Below, piece after piece: positions 1 to 5,939 of a stretch of 7,116 bases of DNA (its first letter is position 1; every line of letters begins with the position of its first letter). The position numbers were made by a program, and so were the translations under genes. Location of the stretch: positions 1 to 7,116 of the forward strand of contig MGSI01000144.1 of NCBI GenBank assembly GCA_001798455.1, read 5' to 3'. This stretch comes from Deltaproteobacteria bacterium RIFCSPLOWO2_02_FULL_57_26 (GTDB lineage: Bacteria > Desulfobacterota > Binatia > UBA9968). A model generated the notes under the pieces. That model saw nothing but the letters and a program-made list of their open reading frames with translations, ran no database searches and had not been told where the DNA came from.

Positions 1-296
1 TCTGCTTCGGCCGCAGGGCCTACGACATCCCCATGAGCTCCATCAAGTCGATGATCGGCCATCCCCAAGGAGCCTCCGGCGCGGCCGGAGTGGTGGCTAC
101 GATCCTCGCCATGAACGACAGCTTTCTCCCGCCGACCATCAATTACGAGGAGGCCGACCCCGAGTGCGATTTGAACTACATCCCGAATCGAGGCCTGAAG
201 CGGGAAACCGAGGTAGCGCTGTGCAACTGCATCGCCTTTGGCTCCAAGAACTCCGCGCTGGTGGTACGGCGAGGGGAAAGGGTCCCGGGACTGTGA
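1..296 (+). CDS. beta-ketoacyl-ACP synthase (FabF/KAS II-like), 3' end only
   Basis: This is the C-terminal part of a condensing enzyme that joins an acyl chain to malonyl-ACP in fatty acid or polyketide synthesis in the cytosol. The reading frame enters at base 3 (C-F-G-R-R-A-Y-D-I-P) and ends at TGA 294-296. About 97 residues are present. Visible family marks are S-I-K-S-M-I-G-H, which carries the conserved Lys and the second catalytic His of thiolase-fold synthases (FabF Lys335/His340), then G-A-S-G-A-A-G, then P-P-T-I-N-Y, and near the end N-C-I-A-F-G-S-K-N. The last motif corresponds to N-S-F-G-F-G-G-T-N of FabF; the gating Phe is kept but the surrounding residues are changed. The active-site Cys and first His lie upstream, outside the window. 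The gene overlaps the following methyltransferase by 4 bases. The family is sure; whether it serves housekeeping fatty acid synthesis or a specialised polyketide/aryl polyene-type pathway cannot be told. Confidence 0.93.
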   Translation, partial: CFGRRAYDIPMSSIKSMIGHPQGASGAAGVVATILAMNDSFLPPTINYEEADPECDLNYIPNRGLKRETEVALCNCIAFGSKNSALVVRRGERVPGL

Positions 297-1042
297 ACGA
301 TCAATCATCCTTTTACAAGTTCCGCTTGAGAGAGTGGCCCAGACGCGCTTCCGATATTCAAGCCTATATGGACCCCACTTTCGCGACCATCGCCGCCCGA
401 TACGACTTCATGACCCGGGCCATGTCCTTCGGACTGGAACAGGGGTGGAAGAAAAAGGCCGTGAACTTTATCCCCAGGAAGCATGAACCCGGCCGAGTAC
501 TCGACCTCGCGTGCGGGACCGGGGACTTCCCGCTCCACCTCCGGGCTGCTGGCTTTAGCGCCCCTATCTTCGGCCTCGACCGAAATCCCGGCATGCTAAA
601 GATTTCGAAGGAAAAGTGCGCGGCCGCAAAACCAGTAAGCTTTGTTCAGGCGGATCTCACGGCGATTCCTCTTAAGGAACGCTCTTTCAATGTTATCACG
701 ATGGGGTATGCGCTACGGTACGTTGTCGATATTCGCCGCACGCTGACGGATGTCTTCCGGCTTCTCGACCGAGGCGGGATTTTTGTGTGCCTGGATTTTG
801 GCGTGCCCACGAACCGACTGTATCGCCGACTCTGCTTTGGCTACCTGTTTCTCTTGGGAAGTCTTTGGGGATGGCTCATCCACGGGAATGCAGATACCTA
901 CTGGCATATCGTGGAGTCTCTGAAGGCCTATCCGGGACAGGGGGCAGTCGCCGCATGGCTGAAGGAAGTGGGATTCGAGAAGATCGTAATGAGAGAGCAG
1001 CTCGGAGGCATTATCGCCATCGTCTCCGCAACCCGTCCTTGA
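293..1042 (+). CDS. UbiE/MenG (COQ5)-like class I SAM-dependent C-methyltransferase
   Basis: The predicted protein has 249 residues, the usual length of UbiE, which C-methylates the ring of ubiquinone and menaquinone precursors. Visible marks are A-A-R-Y-D-F-M-T-R-A-M-S-F-G (about 34-47), matching the UbiE N-terminal region, SAM-binding motif I V-L-D-L-A-C-G-T-G-D (69-78), acidic D96 at the end of strand 2, Q-A-D-L-T-A-I-P-L (119-127), A-L-R-Y-V (140-144; UbiE usually has L-R-N-V) and E-S-L-K-A-Y-P (208-214), the counterpart of the UbiE E-S-I-x-x-x-P segment. The start is taken as GTG 293, which overlaps the synthase stop as GTGA; this keeps the full N-terminal segment, while ATG 368 would remove 25 residues and has no clear ribosome site. 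The tight coupling to a ketosynthase hints that the substrate may be a polyketide or lipid-derived ring rather than a respiratory quinone, but that is inference. Stop TGA 1040-1042. Confidence 0.88.
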   Translation: MNDQSSFYKFRLREWPRRASDIQAYMDPTFATIAARYDFMTRAMSFGLEQGWKKKAVNFIPRKHEPGRVLDLACGTGDFPLHLRAAGFSAPIFGLDRNPGMLKISKEKCAAAKPVSFVQADLTAIPLKERSFNVITMGYALRYVVDIRRTLTDVFRLLDRGGIFVCLDFGVPTNRLYRRLCFGYLFLLGSLWGWLIHGNADTYWHIVESLKAYPGQGAVAAWLKEVGFEKIVMREQLGGIIAIVSATRP

Positions 1043-1054
1043 CACAGTGCCGAG

Positions 1055-1081
1055 TGATCGTTGCGATCAGAAAACATTTTT
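1055..1081 (+). terminator. possible weak terminator after the methyltransferase gene
   Basis: A perfect 6-bp inverted repeat, TGATCG-TTG-CGATCA (1055-1069), lies 13 bases after the methyltransferase stop. A run of five T follows at 1077-1081. The stem is short, only half G/C, and the T-run is 7 bases away, so it is a poor match to a classical Rho-independent terminator. It sits where one would expect the synthase-methyltransferase transcript to end. Confidence 0.3.
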
Positions 1082-1084
1082 CTC

Positions 1085-1112
1085 TTGCGATTGGCACCCT
1101 AGAGAATACAAT
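1085..1112 (+). promoter_or_regulatory. putative sigma70-type promoter for the thyX-like gene
   Basis: TTGCGA (1085-1090) and TACAAT (1107-1112) are separated by 16 bases and match 4/6 and 5/6 of the sigma70 consensus. The site lies in the only A/T-rich spot of the 102-base gap before the thyX-like gene, 33 bases before its ATG. It fits a start of a new transcript here; a lone match of this quality can arise by chance. Confidence 0.42.
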
Positions 1113-1125
1113 GCCAGCGTAAATC

Positions 1126-1130
1126 GAGGA
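1126..1130 (+). promoter_or_regulatory. ribosome binding site of the thyX-like gene
   Basis: GAGGA at 1126-1130 is the only Shine-Dalgarno-like stretch before ATG 1145. The spacing of 14 bases is longer than ideal, but no other start codon in frame lies closer, so it supports the chosen start moderately. Confidence 0.45.
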
Positions 1131-1144
1131 AAGCACTACCCCTG

Positions 1145-2809
1145 ATGCGTGACGAATTCACGGCTGCGGAGGCAAAAAGCCTCGCCCCTTTTTTCACCAA
1201 TCTCGATAAGCCGGTCTTCGGGCTCAAGTTGCCCCAGGAAGTCGCCGGGGCGCTCTTCTCCCGCTACAGCCGCTCGACCAAAAGCTTGCGCCGCACTTTT
1301 CTGGACGAGTTTCTCGGCGATCCGGAGCTGGCGCTCAAGGAGCTGCTCGGAGGTGAGCAGCCTCAAAGCGATCAGAGCCTGGCGCTCAAAAAGGCGCGGG
1401 CGTTTTACGACCGCGTTCTGATCGGCTACGGCGACGACTCGGTGGCGCAGCTCGGCGGGGCCCACATCGCCTGCGAAAAAATCTCCAACGTGGCGGCCAA
1501 TCTCCTGGAGGACGCGCGGATCGGGATCGCCCCGCTGGAAAAATCGACGCGCTATGTCCGCTTCGATCAAAAAGACGAGCATGGAGAATACCTGTTCTAC
1601 CGCGAGCCCAAAATCATGGCCTCGCCCCATCAGAGCGCGTACCTGGAAGCGCTCAATCTGCTCTTCGAGACCTACTCGCGCCAGCTCGACCCCATGATCG
1701 AGTTCGTCAAGCGCTCGCTGCCGATCGAAGAGATCGAGTTGAGGGACCCTCAAACCGGCGGCTCGCTCAGCTACGCCGATGCGCAAAGAGACGAGAAGCT
1801 CAAACAGTGGGCGGAGAGCGCCTATCGCGCGACCGTCCGCGCACAGGCCTGCGACGTCCTGCGGGGCTACCTGCCTGCAGCCACCCTCACCAACGTAGGC
1901 CTCTTCGGCGTCGGCCAGGCCTTTGAGTACCTGCTCACAAAGCTTTACTCCCACGAGCTCATAGAGGCCAAAAACCTTGCGGCAACGATCCATCGGGAGC
2001 TCGACAAGCTCATCCCCTCTTTTGTCAAGCGCGCGCGCCCCAGCGAGTATCTAGCGGAGACCTTCAGCGCAACCCACGCTCTGGTCGCCAAGTTCGTATC
2101 GGAACCGCCGACCGAAACCCGCGAAGCCGTCGCGCTGATCGACTACGAACCGAAAGCAGAGGAGAACCTCATCGCCGCCATCCTCTATCCGCAATCGAGC
2201 CATCCATTGGAGCAGCTAAAACAACTCGCAGCGAAGCTATCTCACGAGGAGCGCACGAGAATTCTGGACGAATACCTCAAGCGGCGACGCCACCGCCGGG
2301 ACAAGCCCGGAAGGGCCCTGGAGCAGGTCTATTACACCTTTGATATTCTCGGAAACCTCGGACTCTATCGCGATCTGCACCGCCACAGAATCCTCACCCA
2401 GGAGCGCCAGAGCTTCACCACGACGCACGGCTACGACACCCCCGCGGAGATCGCGGAGGCCGGCTTCAAGGCTGACTTCGATTGCTGCATGGAAAAGGCC
2501 GCCGCGCTCTACGAAAAAATCCTCCCGGACTTCCTGCTCGAGGCCCAGTACGTGGTTCCCTTTGCCTATAAGATCCGCTGGACCATGAAGATGAACCTGC
2601 GCGAAGCCGTTCACATCGGCGAACTCCGCACGATGCCCCAGGGCCATCCGGATTATCGCTTCATCGTTCAGGAGATGTGGCGCAAGATTCAAAAGGTTCA
2701 TCCGACGCTGGCGGAGTGCGCGAAGTTTATAGATTGGAAAACCTACCGCCTCGGCCGGCTGCAATCCGAGATGCGCAGCGAGTATAGGAAATCCGCTTTG
2801 CCCAAATGA
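1145..2809 (+). CDS. thyX: tandem (double-domain) ThyX-like flavin-dependent thymidylate synthase
   Basis: The 554-residue protein is about twice the length of ordinary ThyX (220-250 residues), which methylates dUMP to dTMP with FAD, NADPH and methylene-tetrahydrofolate. It reads as two ThyX-like halves. The first (about 75-300) has G-Y-G-D-D-S-V-A-Q-L (94-103) and A-R-I-G-I-A-P-L-E-K-S-T-R-Y (124-137), aligning without gaps to the ThyX signature RHRxxSxNExSxRY with RHR replaced by A-R-I but E132, S134, R136 and Y137 kept, followed by R-G-Y-L-P (240-244). The second (about 370-554) has R-H-R-I-L-T-Q-E-R-Q-S-F-T-T (413-426), keeping RHR and S423 but losing Glu, Arg and Tyr, then V-P (471-472) and N-L-R (484-486), like the LP and NxR marks of ThyX. 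In known ThyX structures RHR contacts FAD and the E-S-R residues contact dUMP across subunits. A split composite site is therefore inferred. Stop TGA 2807-2809; the permease gene follows 42 bases later. Confidence 0.87.
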   Translation: MRDEFTAAEAKSLAPFFTNLDKPVFGLKLPQEVAGALFSRYSRSTKSLRRTFLDEFLGDPELALKELLGGEQPQSDQSLALKKARAFYDRVLIGYGDDSVAQLGGAHIACEKISNVAANLLEDARIGIAPLEKSTRYVRFDQKDEHGEYLFYREPKIMASPHQSAYLEALNLLFETYSRQLDPMIEFVKRSLPIEEIELRDPQTGGSLSYADAQRDEKLKQWAESAYRATVRAQACDVLRGYLPAATLTNVGLFGVGQAFEYLLTKLYSHELIEAKNLAATIHRELDKLIPSFVKRARPSEYLAETFSATHALVAKFVSEPPTETREAVALIDYEPKAEENLIAAILYPQSSHPLEQLKQLAAKLSHEERTRILDEYLKRRRHRRDKPGRALEQVYYTFDILGNLGLYRDLHRHRILTQERQSFTTTHGYDTPAEIAEAGFKADFDCCMEKAAALYEKILPDFLLEAQYVVPFAYKIRWTMKMNLREAVHIGELRTMPQGHPDYRFIVQEMWRKIQKVHPTLAECAKFIDWKTYRLGRLQSEMRSEYRKSALPK

Positions 2810-2851
2810 TGAAGTGCTGGGCATGATAACGCCTTTTTCCGCCGCGCGACT

Positions 2852-4861
2852 ATGAGCCGGTCCTTCAAAGAGATTTTGCTCGGGAAGCCCAAGAGTCCCC
2901 TGGATCCGCGGGTCTTTCACCAGATCTCTCTCGTCGCCGTTCTCGCCTGGGTCGGGCTCGGGGCAGACGGGTTAAGTTCATCGGCTTACGGACCGGAAGA
3001 AGCCTTTTTGGCGCTGGGTGAGCACGTTTACCTTGCCCTGCCTCTCGCCGTCCTCATGGCCGTCACCGTTTTCGTCATCTCAGCGAGCTACAGCCAAATC
3101 ATCGAGCTCTTCCCCACCGGCGGCGGAGGTTACCTTGTCGCCAGCAAACTCCTCGGGCCTCGGGTCGGCCTCATCTCCGGCTGTGCCCTGGTTGTCGACT
3201 ACATGCTGACCATCACCATTTCCGTCGCAAGCGGGACCGACGCGATTTTCAGCTTCCTCCCCGAGCCCATGCGCGCGGCGAAAATCGCCGTCGAAGTTTT
3301 TTTAATTTTCTTTCTCATCTTTCTTAACCTGCGAGGCACCAAAGAGTCCGTCCTTTTTCTTCTCCCCATCTTTCTCCTGTTTGTCCTTACTCATCTCCTC
3401 GCCATCATTCTCGGCGTCGTCCCCGGAGCACCGGAGATACCCGCGCTCGCCTCTAGGACCTATGGGGAGACTATGGGAAATATCAAAGCGTTGGGTCTGG
3501 CCGCCACGCTTTTTATTTTCTTCCATGCCTACAGTCTAGGCGGAGGCACCTACACCGGGATCGAGGCAGTCAGTAACGGCCTCCAGGCCCTGCGCGATCC
3601 TAAAGTCGAAACCGGCAAGAAAACGATGCGCTATATGGCAGTCTCGCTGGCATTCACCGCCAGCGGCATTCTTCTTTGCTATTTGCTGAATCAAGTCTCC
3701 CACGAGCCCGGCAGGACGCTTAACGCAAGCCTCTTTGCGAAAGTCTATGGAGGCTTTTTCTCAGCTCCCGTCGATTATGTTTTGGTCGTTGTGACTCTGC
3801 TGACCGAAGCCGCCATTCTTCTGGTCGCGGCCCAGGCCGGGTTTATCGACGGCCCCAGAGTCTTATCCAATATGGCGGTCGACTCCTGGATGCCCCATCG
3901 TTTTTCACACTTAAGCGATCACCTCGTCACACGCTATGGCATATGGTTTATGGGCCTCTCCTCCTTGGTGTTCCTGCTCTACGCCGAAGGGGCTGTGAGG
4001 CTTCTGGTCGTGATGTACAGCATCAATGTCTTCCTCACCTTTTCGCTCTCGCAACTAGGCATGTGCCGGCATTGGTGGGAAGAAAAAAAAGATCACCGGT
4101 TTTGGCGGCGCAAGTTCCTTCTCAACGGCCTTGGACTCACGCTGACCGGAACCATCCTCATCATCACTGTAACCATGAAATTTGCCGAAGGCGGGTGGGT
4201 TACAGCGGCGGTCACATCGGGATTTATCCTTCTCTGTCATCAAGTCCGATCCCATTACGACCGGGTGCGACGAGCCCTGCGCAGCTTGGATGAGACTTTG
4301 ATGCAGATCCCCTTTCAACCCGATCTCAACCCCGTGCCTCCCAAGAGCCCCGATTCCTCGACTGGGGTTCTCATCGTCAGAGACTTTGACGGCATGGCGG
4401 TCCACTCGCTGCTATCGATCCAACGTCTTTTCCCGAACTATTTCAAAAACCTCGTCTTTGTCTCGATCGGCGTCATTGATACCAGCCAATTTAAAGGCGT
4501 GAAGGAGATCGAAAACCTGCGCCGCAACAAGGAAGAGAATCTAAAAAGCTTTGTCGACTATGCGAATTGCCTGGGATGGTACGCGGAGTATCGGTTTTCC
4601 CTGGGAATCGACCTCATGGCTGAATTGGAGACGCTCTGTAAATCTGTTGCGCAGGAGTTTCCCCGCTCGGTCTTTTTTGCCGGAAAGCTGGTTTTTCAGA
4701 AAGAAAGCCTTTTTAGCCGCTTGCTTCACAACCATACGCCTTTTACCTTGCAGCAGCGGCTCCAATTCGAAGGCTTACAAATGATCATCCTGCCAATAAG
4801 GGTTTTGCAGTCGGACATGCAACAAGGTAAATTGGCGGGCGAGTCTAAGATGGATGTCTGA
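2852..4861 (+). CDS. APC-superfamily permease, KimA-like (probable potassium or amino acid importer)
   Basis: This 669-residue inner-membrane protein has about twelve hydrophobic helices in residues 25-465 and a cytosolic C-terminal domain of about 190 residues. The N-terminus resembles KimA/YdaO potassium importers: L-L-G-K-P (9-13) precedes helix 1, and helix 1 carries A-D-G-L-S-S-S-A-Y-G (38-47), so D39 and Y46 keep the spacing of the D-x6-Y pair that helps bind K+ in KimA (D36/Y43). F-P-T-G-G-G-G-Y (87-94), V-D-Y-M-L-T (115-120) and Y-T-G-I-E-A-V-S-N-G (234-243) are typical of the APC fold. The C-terminal part, from V506, has alternating strands and helices like the cytosolic domain of KimA-type proteins. 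No clear ribosome site precedes ATG 2852, but the family N-terminus fits and the next Met is at residue 69. The substrate is unproven; amino acid transport is the main alternative. Stop TGA 4859-4861. Confidence 0.85.
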   Translation: MSRSFKEILLGKPKSPLDPRVFHQISLVAVLAWVGLGADGLSSSAYGPEEAFLALGEHVYLALPLAVLMAVTVFVISASYSQIIELFPTGGGGYLVASKLLGPRVGLISGCALVVDYMLTITISVASGTDAIFSFLPEPMRAAKIAVEVFLIFFLIFLNLRGTKESVLFLLPIFLLFVLTHLLAIILGVVPGAPEIPALASRTYGETMGNIKALGLAATLFIFFHAYSLGGGTYTGIEAVSNGLQALRDPKVETGKKTMRYMAVSLAFTASGILLCYLLNQVSHEPGRTLNASLFAKVYGGFFSAPVDYVLVVVTLLTEAAILLVAAQAGFIDGPRVLSNMAVDSWMPHRFSHLSDHLVTRYGIWFMGLSSLVFLLYAEGAVRLLVVMYSINVFLTFSLSQLGMCRHWWEEKKDHRFWRRKFLLNGLGLTLTGTILIITVTMKFAEGGWVTAAVTSGFILLCHQVRSHYDRVRRALRSLDETLMQIPFQPDLNPVPPKSPDSSTGVLIVRDFDGMAVHSLLSIQRLFPNYFKNLVFVSIGVIDTSQFKGVKEIENLRRNKEENLKSFVDYANCLGWYAEYRFSLGIDLMAELETLCKSVAQEFPRSVFFAGKLVFQKESLFSRLLHNHTPFTLQQRLQFEGLQMIILPIRVLQSDMQQGKLAGESKMDV

Positions 4862-4902
4862 GGGATGGGATCGCGCTCGTTAATCCAGTCTCTGACCCTA
4901 TC

Positions 4903-4909
4903 GAGGAGG
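4903..4909 (+). promoter_or_regulatory. strong ribosome binding site fixing the start of the binding protein
   Basis: GAGGAGG at 4903-4909 is the best Shine-Dalgarno match in the window and lies 9 bases before ATG 4919. It decides the start in favour of 4919 over the upstream in-frame ATG at 4865, which has no such site and would put 18 polar residues in front of the signal peptide. Confidence 0.8.
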
Positions 4910-4918
4910 TTGTCCGCC

Positions 4919-5917
4919 ATGGCTCCGCACAGAGTTCCGTCCGTTTTTCTTTTGAGTCTCTTTTTGATTTCTCCTTCTCCGGCGTCGCCGCAAACCAAAG
5001 TCTTGAAAAAAATCCGTGTCGGTGTCCCCGCGGTCAGCATGAGCAATATCATCATCTTCGTGACCAAGGAGGCTGGGCTCTTCGAAAAGCACGGGCTCGA
5101 CGCGGAGGTCATCACGGTGCAGGGCTCAGGAATAGCGTCCAAGGCCGTCATCGGCGGCAGCATGCAGATCGCGCCCATCGCCACGCCGACCGTCATCAAC
5201 GCCGACCTTGCCGGCTCGGACCTCGCGATTCTCGCTCATACCATGCCTGGCGTCATTCACGCCCTCGTGGTGAAGCCCGAGATCAAAAGGCCCGAAGAGC
5301 TCAAAGGTAAAAAGATTGCGGTGTCGACTTTTGGCTCCCTCACGGATTTTCTGGTGCGCTACGTAGCCAAGAAGAAGGGGCTCAACCCCGATCGGGACCT
5401 GGTCCTGCTCCAGATCGGCGGCGATCCCGAGCGAATCGCGGCGCTGAAACAGGGATCGGTGGATGCCGCAGCGATGTCCTATCCCGCCTACGGGAGGGCA
5501 CAGAGAATGGGATTCAAGATGCTGTGGGATTCCTCGAAAGAGGTCGATTATCCCTGGATGGAGATCGTCACGCGCCGGGCCACGATCCAGCGAGACCGCG
5601 AGCTGGTGATGAATTACATGAAGGCCCACATCGAAGGGATCTCGCTCTTCAAGAAAGACCGCGAGTTCGGCAAAAAGGTGATCCGAAAAATGCTAAGATT
5701 GGATGATGAGGAGCTCGTCAACGAGTCTTACGAGATCTTCTCCAAGGCTTTCCTGCCGGTTCCCTATCCGAACATCCCGGGAATGAAGACGAGCTTCGAA
5801 TATGTCGCGATGGCTCGACCGGAGGTGTGGAAGCACAAAGCCGAAGAGTTTGCCGATCCGAGCTTTGTCGAGGAACTCGAAAAATCCGGCTTTATCAAGA
5901 AGCTCTACGAGAAATAA
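4919..5917 (+). CDS. ABC transporter substrate-binding protein, NMT1/THI5 (SsuA/TauA)-like
   Basis: This is a 332-residue exported protein of the NMT1/THI5-like periplasmic binding protein group, whose members bind sulfonates, pyrimidines, nitrate-like ions or aromatic acids. Residues 1-23 form a Sec signal peptide: R5, a hydrophobic core V-F-L-L-S-L-F-L-I (9-17) and a Ser/Pro/Ala-rich cleavage region near A22; no lipobox Cys is present. The mature domain starts K-K-I-R-V-G-V-P-A (30-38), then V-T-K-E-A-G-L-F-E-K-H-G-L (48-60), the usual 'component arrives, ages as ligand cleft' first-lobe pattern, G-S-G-I-A-S-K-A-V-I-G-G (69-80), R-P-E-E-L-K-G-K-K-I-A-V (124-135) at the hinge and G-G-D-P-E-R-I-A-A-L-K-Q-G-S-V-D-A-A (167-184). 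These are standard landmarks of the family. No ABC permease or ATPase gene lies within the window, so it is an orphan here; the ligand cannot be predicted. It follows the permease gene by 57 bases and converges on the broken DMT gene with 13 bases between stops. Stop TAA 5915-5917. Confidence 0.9.
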   Translation: MAPHRVPSVFLLSLFLISPSPASPQTKVLKKIRVGVPAVSMSNIIIFVTKEAGLFEKHGLDAEVITVQGSGIASKAVIGGSMQIAPIATPTVINADLAGSDLAILAHTMPGVIHALVVKPEIKRPEELKGKKIAVSTFGSLTDFLVRYVAKKKGLNPDRDLVLLQIGGDPERIAALKQGSVDAAAMSYPAYGRAQRMGFKMLWDSSKEVDYPWMEIVTRRATIQRDRELVMNYMKAHIEGISLFKKDREFGKKVIRKMLRLDDEELVNESYEIFSKAFLPVPYPNIPGMKTSFEYVAMARPEVWKHKAEEFADPSFVEELEKSGFIKKLYEK

Positions 5918-5939
5918 AAGCCGCCCGCCGTCACCGGCT
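5912..5939 (-). terminator. possible Rho-independent terminator for the minus-strand DMT locus
   Basis: Read on the minus strand, AGCCG (5939-5935) can pair with CGGCT (5923-5919) across an 11-base G/C-rich loop, and the T-rich tract TTTTATTT (5919-5912) follows at once. A smaller GCCG-GTGA-CGGC hairpin (5938-5927) competes. The stem overlaps the last codons of the broken transporter and the tract overlaps the end of the convergent binding-protein gene. On the plus strand no T-run follows, so it would act in one direction only. Confidence 0.35.

Noticed and set aside
1136..1993. 285-codon open frame on the minus strand inside the thyX-like gene
   Set aside because: It lies wholly antisense to a well-supported gene, resembles no family I know, and is rich in Arg/Gly/Leu/Val as expected for an antisense frame of a GC-rich gene.
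2810..2851. c-di-AMP (ydaO-type) riboswitch before the KimA-like permease
   Set aside because: The gap is only 42 bases and lacks the paired structure needed; the family link alone is not evidence.
2237..2920. 227-codon minus-strand open frame across the thyX/permease junction
   Set aside because: It is an antisense shadow; the plus-strand frames carry clear family motifs on both sides of the junction.
4865..4918. Upstream ATG at 4865 as the start of the binding protein
   Set aside because: It would add 18 residues before the signal peptide, while a strong GAGGAGG sits at the right distance before ATG 4919.
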